This document shows, piece by piece, positions 1 through 6,441 of a DNA stretch of 31,365 nucleotides. The notes beneath the pieces are model-generated. The model was not told the origin of the DNA and did no database searches. It saw only the letters and a list, made by a program, of their open reading frames with translations. Origin of the DNA: a virus; IMG/VR virus record IMGVR_UViG_3300033149_005717, positions 1-31,365 of that record; one strand, written 5' to 3'. The translations under genes were made by a program, and so were the position numbers. The stretch's first letter is position 1. Each line of letters starts with the position of its first letter.

Positions 1-172
1 CTGCCAAAATCAATGGGCTCCAGAAATCATCCACAGCCTTAAGGCAACAACCTAAAGCGCAGCCCATTTCCGAAACCCAATCGGTGCGAACGGAGAAAGT
101 AACCTCGTGGCTACCACGCACCTCGTCTTCATCGTGCACTATCGAAACCTTGACAAAGTTCTTGTCAGTCAT
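1..172 (-). CDS. Partial hypothetical protein, C-terminus beyond window edge
   Basis: The minus strand is open from an ATG at 172 to the left edge, giving 57 residues that begin MTDKNFVKVSIVHDED and continue with no stop. A strong Shine-Dalgarno sequence (AAGGAG) lies a few bases upstream of the ATG. The start overlaps the stop of the preceding HTH gene by eight bases (ATGACTGA), so the two are probably translationally coupled. The visible part is acidic and contains an alternating polar/hydrophobic stretch, but I recognise no family. It continues the leftward small-gene operon of the phage. Confidence 0.65.
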   Translation of the reverse strand, partial: MTDKNFVKVSIVHDEDEVRGSHEVTFSVRTDWVSEMGCALGCCLKAVDDFWSPLILA

Positions 173-650
173 TGCTGTTCTCCTTCAATTTCAAAAACAG
201 CGCCGCCCGCAATTGGCGTGCTCGCTTCTTCGTTATGCCTAAGGCGGCGCCGATCTGGGGCGTCCGTGCCCCCTGCAAACATAGGTCAAACATCTTTTTC
301 TCTCGCCCCGATAGCCGGCTTCTGAGCGCCGTGATTTCGTCTTGCCGTATCAGTTCTTCATCCACCGCCGGCACGGTTCGCCCCCAAACGGCCCTCGCGT
401 ACTCTCGCTCAATCTGTCGGTCGCGGCGGGCCCGTCTCCCGTAGTACCACAACCACGTGCTCAGGGCCCGTTTGCAGTTCACGTAATCAGCCTTCCGCAT
501 ATATCTGCCCTGTATCAACCAGGTGATGTTTGCCAATTCTTGCTTATCGTACCCCCTGTATCCTCGCTCTATCGCCCACGCAGCGACCGCCTGGCACACC
601 CTCCAAATATCAGGGCTGAAATGAGCACTCTTGTTTCGCAAGGGCCTCAT
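165..650 (-). CDS. Sigma-70 region 4-like HTH protein, candidate phage late-transcription regulator
   Basis: A 161-residue basic protein. Residues about 113-156 form a sigma region 4 / LuxR-type helix-turn-helix: LSGREKKMFDLCLQG, then a turn and a recognition helix around GITKKRARQLRAALFLKLK. The N-terminal half is Arg/Trp rich and unfamiliar. Size and C-terminal HTH resemble the ArpU/RinA-like regulators that many phages carry just before the small terminase to turn on late genes. If this genome is circular, the gene would lie upstream of the terminase at the right end. ATG at 650 overlaps the previous stop (ATGA), and GGAG lies 8 bases upstream. HTH assignment is well supported; the late-activator role is inferred from family and position. 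Confidence 0.65.
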   Translation of the reverse strand: MRPLRNKSAHFSPDIWRVCQAVAAWAIERGYRGYDKQELANITWLIQGRYMRKADYVNCKRALSTWLWYYGRRARRDRQIEREYARAVWGRTVPAVDEELIRQDEITALRSRLSGREKKMFDLCLQGARTPQIGAALGITKKRARQLRAALFLKLKENSND

Positions 651-862
651 TTGTGCTCCAGGACCTCCACGATGTGATGGGTTATCCGGTTCGGGTCGGT
701 TTGGTCTGGCTCAAACCAGGACCGGATTTCCACGACTTTCAGTTCTGCCCTTGCTGTTAGCGCCACTGTGTTCGGGTCGGCAATGATAAACAACTGGCGG
801 CCAGCGACGTAAACGGTCGCGATAGACAAAACAATCAGCAGGCTAACTATTAAGGTTCGCAT
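647..862 (-). CDS. Small single-pass membrane protein
   Basis: 71 residues. The N-terminus (residues about 3-21, TLIVSLLIVLSIATVYVAG) is one hydrophobic helix with a short positive start, so it is a signal anchor or uncleaved signal peptide. The rest is a small soluble domain with alternating beta-like segments. A near-ideal GAAGGAG ribosome site precedes the ATG. It overlaps the next gene by four bases (ATGA). In a phage late or lysis cluster such a protein could act in lysis (spanin or holin accessory) or in superinfection exclusion, but nothing in the sequence decides this. Confidence 0.6.
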   Translation of the reverse strand: MRTLIVSLLIVLSIATVYVAGRQLFIIADPNTVALTARAELKVVEIRSWFEPDQTDPNRITHHIVEVLEHK

Positions 863-876
863 CGTATGTCTCCTTC

Positions 877-1110
877 TTATCTTTCACCTCTCGCGTAGCT
901 GTCGCATATCGCCCGTTCCCATTTGGCTTGAGTCTCAGGCCCTAAAATCCCGTCGGGCTTTGCGCCTATACGCTCCTGGATTTCCTCGATTGTGGGCAGC
1001 GGCGCAGGCGGGTCGGGCCGTGCATCCCTGCACAGCCAACCGACCCAACCCGCAATCAGTAGGGCGACTGCAAGCCCTGTAATTTGAGCGATAGATTTAA
1101 TTGCTTGCAT
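877..1110 (-). CDS. Membrane-anchored protein with short peptidoglycan-binding-like motif
   Basis: 77 residues. A transmembrane segment (about 8-27, AQITGLAVALLIAGWVGWLC) is followed by a Pro-rich linker. A motif at about 41-67 (IEEIQERIG, then DGILGPETQAKW) matches the core of the PG_binding_1 fold: helix, DGxxGPxT turn, helix with Trp. Only this half-domain is present; the usual fold is about 60 residues. A tethered wall-binding mini-domain next to other small membrane genes suggests a lysis role such as holin, pinholin or spanin partner, which is inference. It overlaps the upstream gene by 14 bases. Confidence 0.6.
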   Translation of the reverse strand: MQAIKSIAQITGLAVALLIAGWVGWLCRDARPDPPAPLPTIEEIQERIGAKPDGILGPETQAKWERAICDSYARGER

Positions 1111-1291
1111 TACGGTTCAATCCTTTGGGTTTTTCTTCAAAATCAAGCTCATTTACGGCTTCTCGTAATGCCACATAAACTTCGCAATAGCAGCACGTAC
1201 AGTGTGGAGAGTGTTCAGATTGTCGTTGGTCAATTTCCCGTAAAATGGTTAGAAACTGGTGCAATAATGCCTTTAATCTGCCAATACTCAT
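1097..1291 (-). CDS. Small Cys-rich hypothetical protein
   Basis: 64 residues with a tight HCTCCYC cluster at about 31-37 between two amphipathic helices (RLKALLHQFLTILREID and YVALREAVNELDFEE). The cluster could bind a metal, but no known zinc family is apparent. The start is supported by a strong AAAGAGG ribosome site seven bases before the ATG. It is part of the same leftward operon as the membrane genes and overlaps the next start. Confidence 0.55.
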   Translation of the reverse strand: MSIGRLKALLHQFLTILREIDQRQSEHSPHCTCCYCEVYVALREAVNELDFEEKPKGLNRNASN

Positions 1292-1310
1292 CGTCTTACC
1301 TCTTTAATAA

Positions 1311-1502
1311 TCAGGCCCGCTCGGCCGGCCCTGCCCCGGCTCCGGTATTACGGTCAACGTCGTTTGGGCGCCACGTGTATCGCCCCCGGACAACCCGACG
1401 CTTTCCCCAAGTTTTTTCGGTCTGCACGTCATCTCGCCGTGCTGCGAGCGGGCCTGGTTTATCAATCAAGTAATATGGATTAAAAAGGGGCAGGGCACGC
1501 AA
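1311..1502 (-). CDS. Possible small hypothetical protein (TTG start, doubtful)
   Basis: An open frame of 63 residues starting at a TTG, rich in Arg and ending in a Gly/Ala-rich tail (NTGAGAGPAERA). Its stop lies 19 bases before the well-supported start at 1291, which fits an operon. There is no convincing ribosome-binding site, no recognisable domain, and composition could be chance in this GC-rich stretch. Listed only because the space is otherwise empty. Confidence 0.25.
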   Translation of the reverse strand: MRALPLFNPYYLIDKPGPLAARRDDVQTEKTWGKRRVVRGRYTWRPNDVDRNTGAGAGPAERA

Positions 1503-1679
1503 CCTGGCGTTTTCTCGGCAATTCCCTGTCTTTGCACAACTTGCCCTGTTCCGGTTCCCCGGCAGCGGCGTTAGTCAAGTTTCGCCCCGCCCCGGATTGT
1601 CATATATGCGGCGACCTGGCGAACCTTATCGCAGGCCGCCCACGACATAGAGACTGGTCAATGCTGCGCCGTAACAGAG

Positions 1680-1700
1680 AGTGGTAAGTGGTGAGTGGTG
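1680..1700. repeat. Three tandem 7-bp repeats (AGTGGTR), candidate integrase arm sites
   Basis: AGTGGTA, AGTGGTG, AGTGGTG follow each other without a gap about 170 bases from the tRNA-derived core. Tyrosine integrases of lambda type bind short direct repeats in the attP arms. That role is inferred from position only. Confidence 0.35.
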
Positions 1701-1769
1701 CGCCGCGTGTAGCCTCGATGTAGGTCGCCGCAGAAAGGAGACGCTATCAGCTTGACAGTGCAGTTCAAT

Positions 1770-1806
1770 AAAAAGGGCCGTACTTGGCTTGCCGCTTTTC
1801 CGGCCC
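1770..1806 (-). terminator. Rho-independent terminator downstream of integrase
   Basis: Read on the minus strand: GGGCCG, a loop of about 20 bases, CGGCCC, then TTTTTATT. It lies about 90 bases past the integrase stop and would end the integrase transcript before the leftward small-gene operon. Confidence 0.6.
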
Positions 1807-1870
1807 CTTCGGAGGAGGGTGATGAAACGATTCACATCAAAACAGGTGACTTATTACTGTGTTTTCGTTC

Positions 1871-1919
1871 ATCCTGTTTTACACGCAGGAGGTCAGAGGT
1901 TCAAGTCCTCTACCGCCCA
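1871..1919 (+). other. attP core: 3' half of a tRNA-Val(UAC) gene
   Basis: The plus strand can be folded as the 3' part of a tRNA: anticodon stem CCTGT/GCAGG (1873-1877, 1885-1889) around loop TTTACAC, giving anticodon TAC; variable loop AGGTC; T-arm AGAGG-TTCAAGT-CCTCT (1895-1911); acceptor strand ACCGCCC (1912-1918) and discriminator A (1919). CCA is not encoded. The matching 5' half (acceptor GGGCGGT and a D-arm) is absent upstream, so this is not a working tRNA. The integrase reads into it from the right and its last residues (AVEDLNL) are encoded by the T-arm and acceptor. This is the usual form of a tRNA-targeting phage attachment core. Confidence 0.8.
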
Positions 1920-2891
1920 GCGGTGTGAAGCGTTTAACGCTTCAGTGTTCGGGGGGGTGCTGTAACCCAGCATCCCCCTTTTTACACCACAGGATGCGAT
2001 TTTGCGGGCATCAGAGTACATTGACTCCCTGCACGCCGTGTAATAAGTCCTCATCGTCCTACTGCTTGAATGACCCGAAAGCCGTAAGACGAAGTATTCG
2101 GGCAGATTGTTGGCCATCTCCGTGATGTATGTTTTCCGCAAGCTGTGGAAGTCACCAATCTGCCGACCAAAGGCCCGTCGCTGGATCGCAACGAAGGTCC
2201 GTCGGAAATTCGGATCGGGGCATTTGCACCGGTCCTCGTCGAGCATCCGGGCATCCTTGAGCCGCAGCATATTGCGGTAGATGTACAGCGTCAGCAGCGG
2301 ATAGTAACAATCGCTGAGCCGCTGGACTAATGTCCGGAGCTCGTCTATTATCGGGACCTTTCGGATCTCCCGGTCCTTCGGTTCCCAGGGCCACGTCCGC
2401 TTTGTCTCCCGTTTCGGTTCGACGTAGATGAAGTCGCCCCGGATGTTATCGAGCGTCAGGTTCAACAACTCCCCGCGACGCAATCCGGTCGTCCTGGCAG
2501 CCAGGAGTATAGCCCGCCATCTCTCGTTCGGCGCGAATCTATACATCCTTTCAAACTCCCAGTCCTCGTACACCCGGATAGGCTTTTGCGTTACCCGGAA
2601 AGGCTTGATGTCCGCGGCAGGATTAACGCGGATGAGTTTCTGCTGCACTGCCCATTGGAGGACGGGGCGGATCGCCCGAAGATAGATGTTCGCTGTATTC
2701 TTCGAGCGCCCGGTCCGCAGCAGGTAATTCCGGAACTTCTCGCAACCGCAGGCATCGAGCCGGTCAACATTGATGTTGCCGACCACTTCCGCGAGGTAAC
2801 GAAACGCACGGGTCGCATTTTCTTTGGTCTTTTTTGCGTACCAGAAGTTTTCGTCGAAGTACCTCTGGCACAACGTCAGAATCTTCAGCAT
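1893..2891 (-). CDS. int: Tyrosine recombinase / phage integrase
   Basis: 332 residues. It integrates and, with a directionality factor, excises the phage at a tRNA-Val gene. An N-terminal SAM-like core-binding domain (about 1-95) precedes the catalytic domain. Catalytic residues visible are Arg138 (TGLRRGELL), a probable Lys172 (PKDREIRKVP), His249 and Arg252 (DFHSLRKTY), His274 (LSGHSSS) and the nucleophile Tyr284 (or 283) in TYYTA. The start at 2891 has an excellent AAGGAGG site. The last residues are encoded within the tRNA-derived attachment core. A Cys pair between the active-site boxes (RCKCPDP, about 221-227) is an unusual insertion. A terminator follows at 1770-1806. Confidence 0.93.
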   Translation of the reverse strand: MLKILTLCQRYFDENFWYAKKTKENATRAFRYLAEVVGNINVDRLDACGCEKFRNYLLRTGRSKNTANIYLRAIRPVLQWAVQQKLIRVNPAADIKPFRVTQKPIRVYEDWEFERMYRFAPNERWRAILLAARTTGLRRGELLNLTLDNIRGDFIYVEPKRETKRTWPWEPKDREIRKVPIIDELRTLVQRLSDCYYPLLTLYIYRNMLRLKDARMLDEDRCKCPDPNFRRTFVAIQRRAFGRQIGDFHSLRKTYITEMANNLPEYFVLRLSGHSSSRTMRTYYTACRESMYSDARKIASCGVKRGMLGYSTPPNTEALNASHRWAVEDLNL

Positions 2892-3041
2892 AAGCGCCTC
2901 CTTTCTGCCCCATTGTGGGGCCGAGATGTGCGAACCGGTTCATCAACACCTCACCGGCTCGCATTCTACCAAAAAGGCAGGCGCTCTGCCAACGCGAAAG
3001 CCCGATTCAGTTGTCAAAGAGCACCTTAAATTGGCCTACGA

Positions 3042-3062
3042 AACCCCGTTTATAGGGGGGTT
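3042..3062. promoter_or_regulatory. Hairpin in the integrase upstream region
   Basis: AACCCC ... GGGGTT forms a 6-bp stem with a 9-base loop, nested between two GGCC elements, about 150 bases upstream of the integrase start. It has no T-run, so it may be an operator or leader structure. No clear integrase promoter is seen. Confidence 0.3.
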
Positions 3063-3144
3063 GGGGCCTCTATCTTGGACGAACTCCGAGTATCGGGGTC
3101 TATGATAGGTCATTTCGCTGTTTCGGCGATTAAACCCCATTTTT

Positions 3145-3321
3145 TCAGCCTTTTTCTCTATACCGCCACAACGGGCAAGTGGTATCCGTGCACCGCTCGA
3201 CTTCCTCTGCTACCCACCCGCAGCATTCAAGGCAAAAGCAGCGGATCGCTGCTTTCCGGCTCTTTTTGGCCATCGCCCGGCGATACAGTCCTTCGTATCT
3301 GGCTGGAATCAACCGTTCCAT
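3145..3321 (-). CDS. Small Cys-cluster phage protein (CLECC...CPLW type)
   Basis: 58 residues, MERLIPARYEGLYRR..., with CFCLECCG at about 28-35 and CTDTTCPLWRYR at about 44-55. The pattern CLxCCG - V/E-rich strand - C(x4)CPLxxYR recurs in small proteins of phages and mobile elements and probably binds one zinc; its function is unknown to me. The ATG has a strong AAAGGAG site 7 bases upstream. The gene lies between integrase and a divergent promoter region, so it probably belongs to the leftward early or lysogeny transcript. Confidence 0.7.
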   Translation of the reverse strand: MERLIPARYEGLYRRAMAKKSRKAAIRCFCLECCGWVAEEVERCTDTTCPLWRYREKG

Positions 3322-3333
3322 CGTTACTCCTTT

Positions 3334-3441
3334 TTATGGCCTCAGAGATTTTTTCCTTGCAATCCGCCGCAAATTCGGGAGGGGGATATTGCCGATTCCC
3401 GCGGCCTTTCGCTTGCTGTGATTGTTGGCGCTGCTGTCCAT
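3334..3441 (-). CDS. Possible small basic peptide gene
   Basis: 35 residues from an ATG with GAGGT nine bases upstream. The product is very basic (SKRKAAGIGNIPLPNLRR, then IARKKSLRP). Its TAA stop sits directly before the ribosome site of the following Cys-cluster gene, a tidy operon arrangement. A second frame over the same DNA looks more protein-like (QYPPPEFAADCKEKISEAIKR) but has no start codon, so either a base change shifted the frame or the choice here is wrong. Confidence 0.35.
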   Translation of the reverse strand: MDSSANNHSKRKAAGIGNIPLPNLRRIARKKSLRP

Positions 3442-3529
3442 TTCAGCGACCTCAAATCCATTTGTTAATCAACTACAGGGTATTATCGGCTCGCAAGGCT
3501 TGGGTAGTCAAGAAGAAATTACAGAAATT

Positions 3530-3594
3530 TTATAGGTGGCTTATAGTTATATCTGCAAGATTTCTATAATTGACTGAATAACAAAGAGTTATAG
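3530..3594. promoter_or_regulatory. AT-rich divergent control region with TTATAG repeats
   Basis: TTATAG occurs at 3530, 3541 (exactly 11 bases later) and 3589, with the inverse CTATAA at 3564-3569. A TATAAT box (3565-3570) lies within the array. The region separates the leftward integrase-side genes from the rightward gene at 3598. Repeated half-sites around a promoter suggest a repressor operator. Confidence 0.4.
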
Positions 3595-3597
3595 ACT

Positions 3598-3912
3598 TTG
3601 GGTGTGTCCGAGAAAAATAACAAAAAAATAGCAGCAGGCTGGTATATCCCTGTTGATGTAAGGGATAAGTTTGCTCAATTCTGCGCACAAATGGGTTCAA
3701 TTATTCAGGAGGATTGTGCTGGCGCTCTGATTGTCTGGCAGCATCTCCCACCGGAGATCCGAGAATTGGCAAAATTGGAAGCAAAAGGACTTCGTGGGGC
3801 AGATGAGCAGTTTTGGGCCGATTTTGAAGCTGGATTGCGGTTGGGTATTCGCGCCCAATTAGGTAGCCAGCCGCAAAAGCCGGAGAAAGGAAAAAGCCCG
3901 CGGAGGAAGTGA
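3598..3912 (+). CDS. Small protein, possible ribbon-helix-helix DNA-binding regulator
   Basis: 104 residues from a TTG, with GTG at 3604 as an alternative. After a basic start comes AAGWYIPVDVRDKFAQFC, then GALIVWQHLPPEIRELAKLE. One beta strand followed by two helices resembles RHH proteins, but the match is by shape only. The tail (PQKPEKGKSPRRK) is basic and probably disordered. It is the first gene right of a promoter region carrying TTATAG repeats, so autoregulation or an immunity role is possible. No catalytic motif is seen. Confidence 0.55.
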   Translation: MGVSEKNNKKIAAGWYIPVDVRDKFAQFCAQMGSIIQEDCAGALIVWQHLPPEIRELAKLEAKGLRGADEQFWADFEAGLRLGIRAQLGSQPQKPEKGKSPRRK

Positions 3913-3946
3913 ATTTGGAGCGAGTGAATTGCGAGTCCATTTACAC

Positions 3947-3973
3947 ATAACCCCCATTTCCTCAAAGGGTTAT
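3947..3973 (+). terminator. Weak hairpin after the RHH-like gene
   Basis: ATAACCC (3947-3953) pairs with GGGTTAT (3967-3973) over a 13-base loop, 35 bases after the stop. A second inverted repeat, CCGCTCCG / CGGAGCGG, spans 3976-4024. Neither has a clear T-run, so termination is uncertain. Confidence 0.3.
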
Positions 3974-4054
3974 TACCGCTCCGACGGTTTCCGCATCCTG
4001 GCTTCGTTTGTATCGCCGGAGCGGCTATCATAATTGTAAATCGGAAGTTCAGAA

Positions 4055-4657
4055 TTGTCAAGCAACGCGGAGCCAAAAAAATCAACAGAAGGGGTGCTAA
4101 GAATTGTCTGTGCGAATTGCGGGGCGCGGTTGAAAATACCGAGCGACTACGTAGGTCGAGAGGCGAAGTGTCCTAAATGCCGCAAGCCTTTTCGGGTCGC
4201 CGCTCCCCAATCGCGGCCAATGATGACTGCCCACCCAACAACGATCAGTGCCGCGCCAAATCAGTCACTTCGCCCCCAAGAACCCGAAGTCGAGCCCGCG
4301 AAACAGATCGCAGAACCCAAGTGTTTGCTGTGCGGGGGATCGCTTGAAAAACGCCGACCAAATACGTGGGCGGCGATCGCCGCAAAGATAACGGCAGGAA
4401 CGGCCATTGTTTTGCTTGCAATAACGATTATTTCGTTTGTATTAGGCCTCCTTACGCCATTTCTTAGGCCGGCCTTTGAAGATGTATCCCTTTCGTATGC
4501 TGTTTCTCGCGGCTCCTTGGCCGGAGAAATGTTAATTGGAATCTTTATCTTTGCGATGCTGTTTGTTCCTGTTTGTGCGTGGGCCGCTATTTTGCGTGGC
4601 TTCGACCGTCGCGTGTGGCGATGCAAAAACTGCGGGGCAACATTTGAAAGATTGTGA
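4055..4657 (+). CDS. Zinc-ribbon membrane protein of planctomycete type
   Basis: 200 residues from a TTG (GGAAG upstream); a GTG at 4094 is an in-frame alternative. Domains in order: a zinc ribbon with C19/C22 and C39/C42 (CANCGARLKIP, then KCPKCRKPFRV), a Pro/Gln-rich linker, a CLLC pair at 90-93, two transmembrane helices (about 107-134 and 158-180), and a final CKNC pair at 190-193. The first ribbon closely follows the 'CxxCGAxLKxPxxxxGxxxxCPKC' pattern common in planctomycete proteins, often next to membrane segments. Function unknown. It reads toward the coiled-coil membrane gene and probably shares its transcript. Confidence 0.7.
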   Translation: MSSNAEPKKSTEGVLRIVCANCGARLKIPSDYVGREAKCPKCRKPFRVAAPQSRPMMTAHPTTISAAPNQSLRPQEPEVEPAKQIAEPKCLLCGGSLEKRRPNTWAAIAAKITAGTAIVLLAITIISFVLGLLTPFLRPAFEDVSLSYAVSRGSLAGEMLIGIFIFAMLFVPVCAWAAILRGFDRRVWRCKNCGATFERL

Positions 4658-4670
4658 AAAGGAGAGAGAG

Positions 4671-5465
4671 ATGAGCGGAAAACACATTACCGTAGCAGTC
4701 GTCTTCGCAGCGATCGCTTACGTGATCGGTATGATTATCGGGGTCGGTATCGCCCGCAATAAAGACGCCGAGGCCGAGATAAAGCGGCTCAAGGCAGCGT
4801 TGAACGAGTCGCGAGCACAAGCGGCCGCCCAGGCCCGTGAATTCCAGAATCAACTTGATGCCGAACGTGCGAAGTACAAGTCTGCTGCTGCGAGCCCTCC
4901 AAAGCAGCAAAAACCAAGAGAAGTGCGTCGTGCAGTGCCGAACGTCCCGCCTCGGCGCGAATCGCAACCTATTGAGACACGACAACAGTTCTTTGGCGTG
5001 CGCTTAGGGCAAACTCTTTCATCGCTAAAGACAAGATTTCACGTGGCGCCATTGGCATATGGCCCCAAAGACCCGGATTATAGAAATTTGCTTACGCTGT
5101 GGCTTTTGACACCAACAAGCCCTGATGTTGCTCTCTTGGGGGTTTCTATATTTCAGAACCGAGTATGCAGCATCAACGTTCATTTCTCCGATACAAGCGA
5201 AGCAAATTACCGCGCGTTGACGCAGGCGTTCAAGGCAAAATATAAGGTCGAGAAGTCTGAGGGATTTGCCGACGAACTCTTTGGCGAGTTGAATTTTACA
5301 ACAGTTGTGGATGGAGTTCCTGTAAGCATTTCATTGAATCGAGACGATAATTTTGGCCTCGAGGCGGATACCTTGACTGTTACGTATTCTCACATCCCGC
5401 TTATTGCTGAACTCGATGCGCAAAGTCAGGCGCGGAAAGCCGCCAGAGTACGGGATAACCTGTAG
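4671..5465 (+). CDS. Membrane-anchored coiled-coil protein
   Basis: 264 residues. The ATG at 4671 is chosen because AAGGAG lies ten bases upstream and 13 bases after the preceding stop; a longer frame from 4536 would run through the upstream gene. An N-terminal transmembrane helix (about 7-28) is followed by a coiled coil rich in Glu, Lys and Ala (about 32-70), a Pro-rich linker, and a C-terminal globular domain of about 160 residues starting at FFGVRLGQTLSSLKTRF. No known family is recognised. With its neighbour it may be a lysogenic-conversion or superinfection-exclusion module at the membrane, which is inference. Confidence 0.7.
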   Translation: MSGKHITVAVVFAAIAYVIGMIIGVGIARNKDAEAEIKRLKAALNESRAQAAAQAREFQNQLDAERAKYKSAAASPPKQQKPREVRRAVPNVPPRRESQPIETRQQFFGVRLGQTLSSLKTRFHVAPLAYGPKDPDYRNLLTLWLLTPTSPDVALLGVSIFQNRVCSINVHFSDTSEANYRALTQAFKAKYKVEKSEGFADELFGELNFTTVVDGVPVSISLNRDDNFGLEADTLTVTYSHIPLIAELDAQSQARKAARVRDNL

Positions 5466-5608
5466 AATTTCGGCCTTCTTGCCGCCCAGGCAGGCTATTA
5501 CCACTAACTCCAGTGCACCCAGGAACTTACGAAAATTTTATCCGCGGGCTTGCGAAATGCCGATAACAAGATAGACTGCAATAGGGCCATTTGGAGAAGC
5601 GATTCGCC

Positions 5609-5637
5609 TTGTATTTGCAGATGGGATTGACTATAAT
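5609..5637 (+). promoter_or_regulatory. Promoter for the hicB-hicA-like pair
   Basis: TTGTAT (5609-5614), a 17-base spacer, and a perfect TATAAT (5632-5637), about 70 bases before the HicB-like start. It agrees well with a vegetative sigma promoter, though the -35 box is imperfect. Confidence 0.55.
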
Positions 5638-5650
5638 ATGTGAGGATTCA

Positions 5651-5675
5651 GGTTCGGGGCAAGTGTTCCCGAAAC
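5651..5675. promoter_or_regulatory. Inverted repeat between promoter and hicB-like gene
   Basis: GGTTCGGG and CCCGAAACC form an inverted repeat (one bulged base) just downstream of the TATAAT box. HicB-type antitoxins repress their own promoter, so this is a candidate operator. Confidence 0.4.
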
Positions 5676-5709
5676 CAACACCAAGATCTGGAAAGGAAGG
5701 AGGATAATT

Positions 5710-6093
5710 ATGGGCCGGGGCGCTCGGAATCGTCGGCATCGCGCGTTTCGCTGTGTTATCTATTATTCACGCAAAGACAAGTGCTGGGTTGCTCACAGCC
5801 TTGATTTGGATCAAATTGGCACCGGAGATTGTGTGCTTGATGCCCTTGTTGGATTACTTCGGGCCGTCGATCACGTTTATCATTACGCCCAGAAGGACCC
5901 CAGTCTTTGCGTATATCGCGATGCGCCCGATTCTGTTTGGGATATGTTCAAAACGGCGCAGCAGTTGCCGGGCGAGATTTTCGAGATCGCCCACAAGATA
6001 GTGCATCATACTTGGCCGGAGGATATACACGCCGATTTCGATACCAAGAAAAACCAGAAATTCAAACATCAGCTTAAACCGGCAATGGCATAA
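5710..6093 (+). CDS. HicB-like antitoxin
   Basis: 127 residues. The N-terminal half has the HicB fold pattern: a strand (RCVIYYSRKDK), then CWVAHSLDLDQIGTGDC, then a helix (VLDALVGLLRAVDHVYHY). The C-terminal half is unusual; it lacks an obvious HTH or RHH and ends in a Lys/Gln-rich tail. A very strong ribosome site (GGAAGGAGG) precedes the ATG. The TAA overlaps the next ATG by one base (TAATG), so antitoxin and toxin are coupled in HicB-HicA order, the reverse of the most common order. It should neutralise the downstream partner; as phage cargo it may stabilise lysogeny or act against other phages (inference). Confidence 0.65.
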   Translation: MGRGARNRRHRAFRCVIYYSRKDKCWVAHSLDLDQIGTGDCVLDALVGLLRAVDHVYHYAQKDPSLCVYRDAPDSVWDMFKTAQQLPGEIFEIAHKIVHHTWPEDIHADFDTKKNQKFKHQLKPAMA

Positions 6094-6341
6094 TGACTCG
6101 CCCAACGATAACTTGGGCACAGGTCCGGAGATATTTTACCCGTCGTGGCTACTTGATCAAATCTCGCGGAGGCGACAAGATCATCCAAGCACCACGCGAG
6201 CAAACTTCTTCTGGTAAACGCAACCAGGTCGTAATTGGCCATAAATGCTGCAACCAACACAACGCTGTCGTTTATTCCAGCTATCTAAGTGCGCTACACA
6301 GGGCTTTCGGTGTCACGCGAAACGATATTCTCAGGGGATAA
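6093..6341 (+). CDS. HicA-like protein lacking the usual catalytic His
   Basis: 82 residues with the layout of the HicA/YcfA double-stranded-RNA-binding-like fold: a first helix (TWAQVRRYFTRRGYLIKS), then GGDKIIQAP, a strand ending in VVIGHKC, and a last helix (SALHRAFGVTRNDIL). In HicA toxins the segment after the first helix reads GSH and its His cleaves mRNA. Here that place is GGDK, with Lys29. His50 aligns with the later conserved His. It is either an inactive or altered toxin, or a relative that binds RNA without cutting it. It is coupled to the HicB-like gene. Confidence 0.55.
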   Translation: MTRPTITWAQVRRYFTRRGYLIKSRGGDKIIQAPREQTSSGKRNQVVIGHKCCNQHNAVVYSSYLSALHRAFGVTRNDILRG

Positions 6342-6441
6342 TAAAGCAATGTTCCGCCCCCGCGCTGCTGTTATTTTTTTTTAATTACAGCATCGTTATT
6401 CAAAATCTGAGCGCCAAAATTTAGCAAGGTCTATCGGCGAA

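Larger units (their letters stand above)
1503..1870. other. Non-coding left arm of the phage attachment site
   Basis: About 370 bases with no convincing gene. The only long frame, 1626-1835 minus, lacks a ribosome site and crosses a terminator. It holds three tandem 7-bp repeats (1680-1700), an integrase terminator (1770-1806), and then runs into the tRNA-derived core. Its position beside the core fits an attP arm, where integrase arm-type and IHF sites would sit. Confidence 0.5.

Noticed and set aside
1626-1835. 69-codon minus ORF in the attP arm
   Set aside because: Starts inside or before the integrase terminator and has no ribosome site.
1840-1919. Complete functional tRNA-Val gene
   Set aside because: The 3' half folds well but no 5' acceptor strand or D-arm is present upstream.
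3075-3569. 164-codon plus-strand ORF
   Set aside because: Lies over the minus-strand Cys-cluster gene and the divergent promoter; no ribosome site or recognisable fold.
4536-4670. Longer start for the coiled-coil gene
   Set aside because: It would read through the end of the zinc-ribbon gene, while ATG 4671 has a strong ribosome site and places the transmembrane helix at the N-terminus.
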